Part shown: positions 52,726 to 63,166 of the stretch, in pieces
Position numbering within the stretch: the first letter of the stretch is position 1
How the letters are laid out: every line of letters begins with the position of its first letter
NCBI GenBank assembly: GCA_034769895.1
Contig: CM068375.1
Span: 255,295,542 to 255,359,541, forward strand
Length of the DNA: 64,000 bases
Origin: Magicicada septendecula
Taxonomy: Eukaryota; Arthropoda; Insecta; Hemiptera; Cicadidae
Reading direction: 5' to 3'
Notes under the pieces: generated by a model
What the model was told of the DNA's origin: nothing
The model's input: the letters and a program-made list of their open reading frames with translations, nothing else
Database searches by the model: none
Made by a program: the position numbers and the translations under genes

Positions 52726-53399
52726 TTACAAAACCAAAAAGTAAGTGTTCGTAGTGGAAGTTTAATATATATATATATATATTGCGACAGTACAAATAAG
52801 TGATGTACTGAGCATTGAATATAAAAATTTAAATTTACCTAATAAACTGTAAATAATTAATAATATATTAGAAATAAGCATGTCAGGGATTGCAAGCTTG
52901 GCTCAGACAAAAATATGAACAGGTGTTTCGACCTGAATCGAAGTGCAAACACACACAAATGTAACTGAAAGTGTGTACACCAGTATTTTGCTAGTGTGTG
53001 TGAACGCAGGTCTATGCAGGCGAGTTTAATGCACAATTACTGTTTTTCTGTAATTATTCATAAACTATAATTAAGAATTAAAATCCAAAACCACAATAAA
53101 ATGTAATAAAATTTACTAAATACTGTGTACGAAAACCACGCGAAAGTGACACACCGTACGAGTGTAACAGTGAAATAACTGTGTACAAATCGAAAGGGTT
53201 AAGTTGCAATGTCCAAAATTACAGTGAACATGTGTTGTAAAAATAGTTATAAGATAAGTATAAGAGTATACTTACAGGACTCTGCAATTCGCAGAAATAT
53301 AAGAAATAGCGAATTTGACAAAGAGTGGGGGAACTGAATCCAGAGACAGTTTCTGACATGTCGATTTCGTACCACTGTAGGTGTCGACCAAGACATGGG

Positions 53400-53426
53400 T
53401 ATAAATAGGACACGCAAGCTACAGTG
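53400..53426 (+). promoter_or_regulatory. Z LTR promoter candidate
   Basis: TATAAATA at 53400-53407, then an Inr-like CTACAGTGG near 53419-53427. The G/C content rises just downstream. Fits a U3/R boundary in the proposed LTR. Confidence 0.5.
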
Positions 53427-53652
53427 GTTCTCTTTCTTAAATCATCCACGGTGCAGCGGGAGCTTATGCCCGTCTGCACGGCGTATTTATTTTTTTTGTA
53501 AATAGTTTAAATTTTCCAGTTACATACAAATATGTAACTAAGTTGTAAATACAATCATTTTTAAATAATAACAGCAGTACATAAGAAGAATTACATAAGA
53601 AGATCCATTGACGTCAGAAACAGCACAAGGGGAGAGTTCCAGAGAGTGATAC

Positions 53653-53755
53653 GACGCTGGACAAGAAGAAGTGATTCGACGCTGGACATGAGGAGAAGAG
53701 AGACAGCCGACGCTGGACAAGAAGAGAAGAGAGACAGCCGACGCTGGAGTGCGAG
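53653..53755. repeat. Z LTR: 25-31-bp purine-rich tandem repeat
   Basis: GACGCTGGA begins units at 53653, 53678, 53709 and 53740, with AGAAGAGAGACAGCC between. Four copies, the last partial. Confidence 0.85.
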
Positions 53756-54781
53756 ACGAGGACGACTACAGATGGATCAAAATGATCGAGTATGATTGAC
53801 GACAATAAGGTGATAAACAACTTATTTATATCTTAATTGTACAATGAACTCAAAGACAATCAAAGACATTTCTATTTTATTTAAAAGTAAGAACCAATGT
53901 TTCTTGTAAAGTAGAATTAAAATCATAGATGTTTTAGAAATACGTTTAACGAAACAAGAGCTCAAATTAATATGAAATAAAATGAATACAAAGCATTTAA
54001 ATGAAAACAATTAGTATTTGAGATAAAACAGTACTGAGAAACAAAAGATAAATTCAATAACTATTAATATTTTGAGTACATTACAATATATAAAAAGAGA
54101 TTTAAATATTGATATTTTGAAACACATTAATTGACTGAGTAGTGTGAAAGTGAGATTTTTCTTTAATACAATAATTAGTAGAATAGAATATTTAGTCAGT
54201 AAGGATGTATATAACATAAGCCTTACGGCATAATAACAAATAATAACGAATGTTTTAAATCGAAGTCAGTGCCATGTGCACAATTTTAATAATATCAAAT
54301 AAATTTGAAATACCGTTACAAGTTACATAGAGTTCTTATTGCAGATACACCTGAAACCCAATTTAAATGTTATATTGTTACATAATTTGTCAATCTTGAA
54401 CATGAGACCGGTCACGCTAAATTTTTGTATGTATATGTATTTATGTATATGTATTGTTGCATATTTGGCTCCCAAAAGACGTGGGGCTATACAAATTAAA
54501 GTACATATAAAAATTCACACATAAATACGTAGCATATATTTGTCGCCCTGGACGTGGGGCACGACATGCCTAAATTTACGTAGAAAAATTTGTTACATAA
54601 ATTGTAGCCCATGAACGTATGGCCCGATCCCCATCATTTAACTATTAAAATTTTTTTTATGTAGCTAAATGGTTGCTCTAAAATATAAAGAGTGTGTTAA
54701 ACGAAAAATGTATAATATGTAATTATTATTTATATTAAACAGTAACTGAATGTAATGTTAATTGTTGTGTAATCACACAGC

Positions 54782-54799
54782 TGGCGCCCACGAATAATA
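54782..54799 (+). other. Z: primer binding site
   Basis: TGGCGCCCACGAATAATA follows the LTR end by two bases and precedes the first ORF by about 150 bases. Confidence 0.6.
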
Positions 54800-54948
54800 T
54801 TATTTGTCTATGTAACAGGCGTAACTGTAATGAGTATTAATAATAACTATTAATAAAAATAAAGAAATAAATAAATAAGTAGGGAACGGTTGTCAATAAT
54901 AATTGTTAAATAATAACTACGAAATAAATATTTTAATAATAATTCACC

Positions 54949-55347
54949 ATGGCAATATCAGGAAGTTTAAGGATGGGAGAAGCACTTCAAGCTATGATGC
55001 AAGCCGTATTTGGTGAAGTAGAGAACAAACAAACAGAAAAAGTAAAAGAAAATAATATTAGAACGCAAATAGAAGAGTTAACAGAATTTTTTACAAAACA
55101 GACCGAAAAATTAAGAGAAGAAAGGACAGCAAAAGAGGAATTAGTAGAAAGAATTGACGATTCTAATACACACATTGCGGCAGTAGAATATAAACAAACC
55201 ATAAGAATTAAAAATAAGAGAGAAAATACGTGTGTAATTACTAACGATAATTATAAAGTAATTAACATTAAGGAGGAGAAGCAAATTAAGGTTAATAAAA
55301 CGTACCTTATTAATAGCGATATTCCAAGTGAGACACACACACAATAG
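54949..55347 (+). CDS. Z: coiled-coil Gag-like ORF
   Basis: 132 residues from an ATG in CACCATGG context (a strong Kozak match). Hydrophobic start (ISGSLRMGEALQAMMQAVF), then a Glu/Lys-rich coiled coil to about residue 75, then a basic linker. It overlaps the next ORF by 20 bases. Position after an LTR and primer site implies a Gag-like role; no family recognised. Confidence 0.55.
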   Translation: MAISGSLRMGEALQAMMQAVFGEVENKQTEKVKENNIRTQIEELTEFFTKQTEKLREERTAKEELVERIDDSNTHIAAVEYKQTIRIKNKRENTCVITNDNYKVINIKEEKQIKVNKTYLINSDIPSETHTQ

Positions 55348-55599
55348 TATGCCACACAAGATGACACATGTGAAACACATAAGACACTACACTTACGGAG
55401 ATAAATATCACTATAGGTATAACAAGGAACGTATTAAATTGTCTAGACGAAACACTACCCAAAATTGTGGTAAGTATGATGTTAGATATACGCACGATAA
55501 TTATAGTAACAATTATTATAACTATAAATATAAAAACTATAAAGATTATCATAAACGACGCACAAAAGAATGTTTCACGGTATATGTAAAACGCAGACT
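55328..55599 (+). CDS. Z: basic Tyr/His-rich ORF, interrupted by Y
   Basis: About 90 residues before element Y enters at 55600. Composition is striking: YTYGDKYHYRYNK, then NNYYNYKYKNYKDYHKRR. It probably binds RNA. If Y and one GACT copy are ignored, the frame runs about 20 codons further past 63112 and stops at a TGA that overlaps the ATG of the next ORF (ATGA at 63167-63170). It is likely a nucleocapsid-like tail of the preceding ORF, in a different frame. Confidence 0.5.
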
Positions 55600-56786
55600 T
55601 GTGAATTTACGTATTTATCACCATTTAATTAACTTATAAAAACTATACCATAATAAAAAAACTTACACTTACTGTTTTGCGTGTTCTTGGGTCCAGGATC
55701 TCATACGTACTTTGGGATAAAAGCGTAATTTTCAAGGTTGTGTGAAGAACTTGTACAATGCATCTTGGAAGAGAAATTAGTTTTCTTTTATTACTCAAAA
55801 GATTTTAAATTGATACTTTTTCTCCAAATTTAGATTTTACATACCTTCAAAATATTAAGATTTTACAAGTTGTGTAATCATTATGTCTTATATGCTATTC
55901 TTATTTTCTATTACTTACAAGAGAGCCCAGCCTGCCATTCTCACTTAACTTAATTTTAATTTCTTTAATACCCCATACTCTTTTAAAACCCCCTACCCTT
56001 ACTTTCAATAAACGAAATGACCCCCGGCCACGTGGTCTTCGCGCACATCCATTGTTCTTTCCTAATTTCGTGTGAAAGTGTCCAAAAAATGTCTGATGTT
56101 GCTTTACATTTTCTCTTGACCGCGGTCACATAAACTTTTTGGCCATAATTAACACCTCTTCTGTTGATAGAGTAAAACTTGGTTGACGAGCCTACTTTAA
56201 TTGTACCGGCGCCGGTGGATACAACTGTGAGACTGCACTGTAATGTAACAGGTACTTTTCACTTTTTGCCGGGAATCAGTGTTTCACTGCCACTATGCTT
56301 TCGTCGCTCCGGGCTCATTTGTTGGGAAGTAACCACTTTATATATGGATTAAAGCTGGTATGTGTGTGTGTCCAGAGGCCGATATGGACTTGGTTCCGCT
56401 GATGTCACCAACAGTAGGCGGAGTTTAATGCGCCTTCCGGGAGGTTTTAGAGAAGACGACTAATATTTTTTACGCTCTGGCCATCTTGAGTTTTTTGTTA
56501 GAGCGTCCTTTGAGCGCGTGCGGGTGTAGTTGCGCTTGAGCGTTGACACACATTTACAGAGTTCTTAGAATTTTGGTGGAGGTGCGAATGCTCTGCCGCA
56601 TTCCTCAACAACAACTGCGCCTTATTGCTTTGTTTCACTGTTCTGTTACACTGACTATTATACGTTGCACAATAATACGGTTATTTCGTCATATTTTATA
56701 AGGCTCCCGACCGAAAATGAAATGAATAAAAATATAATTATCCCATACTGTTGAAAATAAAAACACCCAAAATTTGACCCGCTACA
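55600..56786 (-). repeat. Y: 3' LTR
   Basis: On the element strand it starts TGTAGCGGGTCAAATTTTGG (56786) and ends AATTCACA (55600). TATAAAA lies at about 56695-56701 on that strand and TCAGTG near 56650. CpG-rich words occur at 56200-56600. Confidence 0.9.
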
Positions 56787-56836
56787 ATACCCCCTCGATG
56801 AGAATTCTGCTGTCCACGACAGAAGAAATCTCATCG
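56787..56836 (-). promoter_or_regulatory. Y: polypurine tract with adjoining hairpin
   Basis: GAGGGGGTAT on the element strand directly precedes the LTR. CGATGAGAATTCTG (from 56796) pairs with CAGAAGAAATCTCATCG (to 56836) with a small internal bulge. It is the counterpart of the hairpin at 31048-31085. The outer stem pairs differ (CG here, AA/TT there) yet still pair. Confidence 0.65.
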
Positions 56837-59800
56837 ATAACCCCGAAGAGGATCGGTGAGGAACTGGTGCCATCAACCCCCTGGTTCATAATCTGCATGG
56901 GTACACGACCCCCCTGGCTCAGCGACCATGGACTCATCTGAATGAGGTCACTGGACTTCTCCGTAAGAGATCCCAACACCGAGAAATCGATCAGACTCGC
57001 ACCACAGCGCGCCTCGCCTTCTAACATGCTAACCCCAAAAATCCTCAATCCCTGGCTAAAATTCTTCCAGCTCCTCCACCGATATGGTTCCCCTTTTGTG
57101 CAAGCTGGGCTGCCTTTAGCAAATACTGGGCTCACACACACTAACATTACATGTTACCATAACACAAAAAAAAAATAAAATTTCTTTTAAAATTTATCAA
57201 AATTTTAAAAAAAATTCAAAATTCAAAAAAAAAATAATCTTTTATCAAAAAATTCTCTTCCTCTTTTTTCTAATTTTTGTTTCAAATGGCTTAACCTAGA
57301 CATTTCTAATAATATAAACACATCCTTATTCTAACAGGAGAATCACTTATAGTCTACCAATATAATGCAATACAATAAAAGAAACATGGTTAATGCACAT
57401 ATAATAAAATCCTTATCTGAAATAGTCATTCGCTGGCAGGCGAAAAATCAAGTTTTCTCTTTTTTTTTTTTCCAATAAAAAATTAAAATTTTCAAAAATT
57501 TTAAAATTCAAAAAAAAATTTAAATTTATTCATTAAAAATTTTATTAAATTTATTTATTAAATAACATATTTATTAAAGTTATTCAAACATTGGTTTGAA
57601 TTGATCAAACAAACAAATTAAAATTGGATTCCTACTCTACACAAGCTTAGTAGGTGTATGACCTCATCAGCTGATCGTAACTAGGTCAAGTCCAAAACCC
57701 TTGACCTACCTATGTTATATATGATTTCTGAAAACACTTTGAACATCTGTAATATCCTAACTTGAAATACAAAACGTAATAACACAAAATATTTAAAATT
57801 ACAAAATATTAATATAATAAGTTGACATTTAAATTATTTAAAACAAACAATTCTTGACTTTACATTATTTTCAAATTTTATCAAAATTCTGTCACTGGTT
57901 GAAAAAAATAAACAATTGTATAATCTTGATTATAAATTCCTCTCTTTAGTTAACAGTTTAATTCTACATTACTGTGGGTGTTGTAACTCATTTATTCTCA
58001 TTTTTCTGTATTATATCTGTATGCATATATGACCTTCCTCCCTCTGACTCTAACATCAATCACTTCAACTCCTATGACACCCATCTCTACCAAAACATCT
58101 ACTAATCAGGACACTCTAAACCCCAACTTATCATTTAACACAAACGCCACCTTCTCCCATTATAAAATACTCTCTAACCCTTTGTATATAGGATACGTGT
58201 TTCCCCGCCCCCAAAAAACTCAATTCCCTTATCTGGCGGCCCGGATTCTACCTATGGCGGCCCCTTCCCCACAAAATCTATCCCTATCCCGTCCCAACCC
58301 TTGTTGCGGACTCCCCAAATACACTACCCTCTATTACAAAATTGCCATCCCCAAAATTCTCAATCTCATTACATTACTACAATTACACAAAATAACCTCA
58401 TTAACTATAAACATAAATATATCATTCAGAACTCTACCATTATTCTCCCCAACTACCGTGTCAACATCAATACTTCTCAAGATTCTATTACATTACATCA
58501 ACTCAAAACAACATTACATCATATTCATCTCTATCATTTCACATTTAGCTTTTAATTCAAATTGGACAGGTATATGTGTCCCATAAAACATTTATCACCC
58601 ATAAATTATCTTTTATTAATTTGCATAAATTATTGCTATTTTATTTCTCATATTCTTTTTGTCTTTACTTCAAAATATCTGTAGTACACTAAACATTAAT
58701 TACTTGTAACATTTACAAACCAATATACCAGTGACATGGTATTATTGATCAGCTGATATCCTAACATATTAAAAACACATTTCATGATTGAACAAATTAT
58801 ATGAAATATACATATTTATTTTTATTTATTCTCCCTTCTCACCTCATTGTTTCCCATTTCTCTGATTCTGATGCTTATGTTAGCCTGCCAGACGATTTAC
58901 TTATTGGCTTAAACAAATACACACATAATAAAATTACATATTCTTATCAATGCTTATTTAACAGACAACAATAAAATAATACACTTAAAATTATAGCAGG
59001 AACACCTTATTTTTAAATATCTAAGCAGCTAGTTACCTGAACAGAGCACAAGCAGTTTTATTTGAATTAAACTTTAAATAAGCAAAAACTTTTATGTCAT
59101 AAACTTTAAGTTCGTGACTCCTTTGCGTCACCTCCCAGCCACACACACTATTTCAGATTATGGAGGACTGTCTCGCCCTTTCGCTTCCACAGAGACTGTA
59201 TAATTTTGGAGCAGGGTTTTACCTCTCCGTGTCTCTGCTTCCGCTATTAAGTTTTAAAGTTACTGAACATCATAATGTTCTTGTTATATAATCATGCACC
59301 CTTAAAACGGATCTGCCACCGGTCTTGCTGTTCCTCCTCGAACAGAGTGGCAGCCGCTGTTCCCTAGTTCCGGAGATTTCCTCTAATTGTCCCCCCATTG
59401 AATTTCAAATATATACCAATTTCAAGTCAGCTATGGTCAAGGGACTTGGTATGACCATAGCTGGCCGCTAGCCAAAACCACGGTTAGTGCTGGTAAGGCA
59501 GTAACCGCCCGAAAAGTCGAGGAAATCTAAACTTTTATTTCACTGCCTGTTTCACATCAATATTATTATGTGCGACACGTTATTTAGTATTGTGTATAAA
59601 ATTTTTATTTTACACGGGTAAGGTGTGCCGCACATTTATCGCCAGTTTGGCCTCCGATGGAGGTAACACTCACTGCTACCCCCAACCCCTTTCGCTATTT
59701 AAGAGAGCACAGGCCACCCCCTTAATAGCCACATAATAACTAATTACAATTGACAACTAATTAAAATTTGTATATACATTATCATATAATATTTGCATCA

Positions 59801-60533
59801 ACACTCATTTAACCCATTCATAGCCTTTTCCCGTTTAACTTTCTTGAAATTTTCAAAATTTATTATTTAATAATCATTATATATCATTTTTCATTTATTA
59901 TAAAAAATTTTTAATTATCATATTTGTTCAACACAATGATTGCATTAAAATTTCACTATTGCATTAACACCTCAATCACACCTGTAAACAGCTTTTATTA
60001 TACATGATTATAAAATTTTTCTACTTACAATCCATTTAACATGATATGCCCACAAAACATAATCACCACCATCTCTGAAACATTTCACAAAATTTATTAA
60101 TTTAAAGTAAATAATTTATCATTCATTACCAAATTTCCATCTCGTAAAACAAACTGAATTTACAAAAAAAATTAATTATACAACCTTTACATACTCAATT
60201 AAAATATTTAAAATATATCAAATTGTTAAAATTTAATTCATTATTAAAATATAAATTTCATTACCATCCAAACAATTATAATTCTCTGATTACTGGTTCT
60301 CAAAATTAATTTGTTTTATTTATTTAAATTGCCAAAATATTAGTCTTATTGTTATAACAATTAATTACTTACATACACTGTTCACTTAACCACAACACTT
60401 ACCATTGGCTTTACTACATATTTATTTACAAATTTACTTCAGTATTTATTCAGTCATCATATCTCAATATTCAAATCAGCAAAGTCAAATAGCTTAAAAC
60501 AAAATATTTAACTGTCTTTTACTGTTTTCTATT
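56837..60533 (-). other. Y: long noncoding region with conserved blocks
   Basis: 3.7 kb without coding signal. Three patches match A2 (56837-57125, 58170-58360, 59110-59540); the last two are in swapped order relative to A2. G/C-rich islands in very AT-rich sequence suggest structured RNA. A plus-strand open frame at 58029-58586 is antisense to the element, of low complexity, and not conserved in A2. Confidence 0.6.
59428..59507 (-). promoter_or_regulatory. Y: twin hairpins before GCCCGAAAA
   Basis: CAGCTATGGTCA (59428-59439) and TGACCATAGCTG (59452-59463) form a perfect 12-bp stem with a 12-base loop. Next, CGGTTA.TGC (from 59481) pairs with GCA.TAACCG (to about 59507), right before CCCGAAAAG. 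The second corresponds to 32664-32691 in A2. Confidence 0.6.
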
Positions 60534-61742
60534 TTAGCCACCATCGTCAAAGAGATACCTCACATATTTATAGCATAAATGATTTTTATTCACCTTTAGT
60601 TTATTATTATTATTTTCAGAAACCCTTATTTCTAAATTCTTCATCATACCATTTATTATTTCATACAACTTGTCGCTATCAGTTAATTTTGTCCAGTCTC
60701 CGTCAGTAAATATTTCCAATATCGGGTTAGTTACTTTTTTATTATCAATTAAATCATTCTTGTTCAAATACACTTCTAATATTTCTTTCAACTCATCATA
60801 ATCTCTCTTTACTTCATATAACTCTATCTCTCTCTCAACACACAATTCTCTATTTAAATCACTCTCATCATAACACCATCTCATACTTATAAAATCATTC
60901 CGCACAGAGGGTATAAACTTATACAAATAAAATAAACTCAAATCTTCTACTAACACGGGACTCTTGCCCTTCAAAAACTCTTGCGACCATATTAAATCAT
61001 CATATATAATAAAAGGAAAATTTCCCCTCTGTCCCCACTCTACTACAACATTATTTTTTCTCTCTCTCTCTAACTCACTGACACACATTAACATCTCATA
61101 ATCACTGCATTCTACACTTTCATTAATACTCTCCTTATTTATTTTTTCCGTATCACTTTCTGATACCAATTTCTCAAACACATTATTATTCTCAATATTA
61201 AATTCATTATTTTTGACATTATTGTTATTATTTGTTATTATATTTTCATCATTTGCTTCTACATTATTCTTCACCCCCACTATACTCTCAGAATTGTCTA
61301 CTATTTCGTCATTTTTACATTTTGTCATATTTAAAACATTGTCACCTAATTTCTCAAATTTCTGTTCTAACTTATTTAAACTAGTCATTATTGTCTCATG
61401 GGTACTTACTACACATTTATTCATTTCGTTAACTTTGTTTTTTAGCTCCTCAAAACGACTATCAAATTTATTATTCATTTTTTCTAATTGATGTAGTAAA
61501 ATACTCATTAGATCGTCATCCATCTTATTGTATTTTGTTGAGGTCGGGGCTACTTGAATCCCTGAATCCTCTGTATTATCTTTTTCATTTGTTTTGCTTA
61601 CATTCATAATTTTCTCGTCTTGACCTACATTCGGTGTTGAATGTATGTCAAGACTACTCATCACAGCTGATTCATTTAATTCAGCTATTTCGCTTATCAC
61701 AGTCGAGTCGGACAAATCGACTCCGTTCTCTGTATTTTCCAT
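60534..61742 (-). CDS. Y: Gag-like protein, intact (402 aa)
   Basis: One continuous ORF from ATG. Residues 1-75: acidic Ser/Thr-rich head with ESAVMSSLDIHSTPNVGQD and EDSGIQ. About 75-145: coiled coil (LLHQLEKMNNKFDSRFEELKN, then LNKLEQKFEKLG). About 150-215: Asn-rich spacer. About 225-402: a conserved globular-looking part with WGQRGNFPF, ELCVEREIELYEV, DKLYEI and the terminal LCYKYVRYLFDDGG. A1 and A2 share head, coil and tail. No zinc knuckle, protease or polymerase motif. The first position in an LTR element and the self-association region imply a structural particle protein; the family is unknown to me. Confidence 0.7.
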   Translation of the reverse strand: MENTENGVDLSDSTVISEIAELNESAVMSSLDIHSTPNVGQDEKIMNVSKTNEKDNTEDSGIQVAPTSTKYNKMDDDLMSILLHQLEKMNNKFDSRFEELKNKVNEMNKCVVSTHETIMTSLNKLEQKFEKLGDNVLNMTKCKNDEIVDNSESIVGVKNNVEANDENIITNNNNNVKNNEFNIENNNVFEKLVSESDTEKINKESINESVECSDYEMLMCVSELERERKNNVVVEWGQRGNFPFIIYDDLIWSQEFLKGKSPVLVEDLSLFYLYKFIPSVRNDFISMRWCYDESDLNRELCVEREIELYEVKRDYDELKEILEVYLNKNDLIDNKKVTNPILEIFTDGDWTKLTDSDKLYEIINGMMKNLEIRVSENNNNKLKVNKNHLCYKYVRYLFDDGG

Positions 61743-61901
61743 TATTATATTTTTAAATATGTAATTTATTTCTTATCTGTCTGAACCAATATTTTTTATT
61801 TATTTTACGTAACTTTACGTCTTTCACTTAACCTCTCAATTGCGCTTGTATCTTATTTGTAGGTATGGTTTTTACATCAAATTTTTAACTTATAAAAACT
61901 G

Positions 61902-61919
61902 TCCCTTTCGGCTGCGCCA
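61902..61919 (-). other. Y: primer binding site
   Basis: Minus strand TGGCGCAGCCGAAAGGGA, one base inside the 5' LTR. Same TGGCGCA type as A2, not like A1. Confidence 0.75.
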
Positions 61920-61920
61920 C

Positions 61921-63108
61921 TGTGAATTTACGTATTTATCACCATTTAATTAACTTATAAAAACTATACCATAATAAAAAAACTTACACTTAACTGTTTT
62001 GCGTGTTCTTGGGTCCAGGATCTCATACATACTTTGGGATAAAAGCGTAATTTTCAAGGTTGTGTGAAGAACTTGTACAATGCATCTTGGAAGAGAAATT
62101 AGTTTTCTTTTATTACTCAAAAGATTTTAAATTGATACTTTTTCTCCAAATTTAGATTTTACATACCTTCAAAATATTAAGATTTTACAAGTTGTGTAAT
62201 CATTACGTCTTATATGCTATTCTTATTTTCTATTACTTACAAGAGAGCCCAGCCTGCCATTCTCACTTAACTTAATTTTAATTTCTTTAATACCCCATAC
62301 TCTTTTAAAACCCCCTACCCTTACTTTCAATAAACGAAATGACCCCCGGCCACGTGGTCTTCGCGCACATCCATTGTTCTTTCCTAATTTCGTGTGAAAG
62401 TGTCCAAAAAATGTCTGATGTTGCTTTACATTTTCTCTTGACCGCGGTCACATAAACTTTTTGGCCATAATTAACACCTCTTCTGTTGATAGAGTAAAAC
62501 TTGGTTGACGAGCCTACTTTAATTGTACCGGCGCCGGTGGATACAACTGTGAGACTGCACTGTAATGTAACAGGTACTTTTCACTTTTTGCCGGGAATCA
62601 GTGTTTCACTGCCACTATGCTTTCGTCGCTCCGGGCTCATTTGTTGGGAAGTAACCACTTTATATATGGATTAAAGCTGGTATGTGTGTGTGTCCAGAGG
62701 CTGATATTGGACTTGGTTCCGCTGATGTCACCAACAGTAGGCGGAGTTTAATGCGCCTTCCGGGAGGTTTTAGAGAAGACGACTAATATTTTTTACGCTC
62801 TGGCCATCTTGAGTTTTTGTTAGAGCGTCCTTTGAGCGCGTGCGGGTGTAGTTGCGCTTGAGCGTTGACACACATTTACAGAGTTCTTAGAATTTTGGTG
62901 GAGGTGCGAATGCTCTGCCGCATTCCTCAACAACAACTGCGCCTTATTGCTTTGTTTCACTGTTCTGTTACACTGACTATTATACGTTGCACAATAATAC
63001 GGTTATTTCGTCATATTTTATAAGGCTCCCGACCGAAAATGAAATGAATAAAAATATAATTATCCCATACTGTTGAAAATAAAAACACCCAAAATTTGAC
63101 CCGCTACA
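61921..63108 (-). repeat. Y: 5' LTR
   Basis: Direct repeat of 55600-56786 with the same termini; differences are single-base changes and 1-base indels. Confidence 0.9.
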
Positions 63109-63166
63109 GACTAACTACTAAAAAATGTGTTCGTAAAAGCAGCTACGCGGAGAGAAGGAGAGAATT

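Larger units (their letters stand above)
50166..52780 (+). mobile_element. Penelope-like copy P3, near full length
   Basis: Begins after the P2 tail with GAACGAAGAGGATGTATG and ends in a (TA)n run near 52780. It encodes N-terminal, RT and GIY-YIG parts with several breaks. The 5' and 3' surroundings show the same tail sequence, the partial-repeat layout known for this class. Confidence 0.85.
52783..54779 (+). repeat. Z: probable 5' LTR (left edge uncertain)
   Basis: The right edge is fixed by the primer site two bases later (end AATCACA). The left edge is proposed at TGCGACAG after the Penelope tail, giving about 2.0 kb. It holds a TATA promoter and a tandem repeat and has no coding signal. 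The partner LTR lies outside the window, so the length cannot be verified. Confidence 0.5.
55600..63108 (-). mobile_element. Y: complete Gag-only LTR retroelement, TSD GACT
   Basis: GACT flanks both ends (55596-55599 and 63109-63112). LTRs of 1187 and 1188 bases differ at about six positions by eye. Minus-strand order: LTR, primer site, one 402-residue ORF, 3.7 kb noncoding, hairpin, polypurine tract, LTR. The element is 7509 bases. All cis signals for reverse transcription are present, but no enzyme genes. The near-identical LTRs mean recent insertion, so it was mobilised by enzymes from elsewhere. Confidence 0.9.

Noticed and set aside
58029..58586. 185-residue plus-strand ORF in element Y
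   Set aside because: Antisense to the element, CT/AC-biased composition, not conserved in A2.
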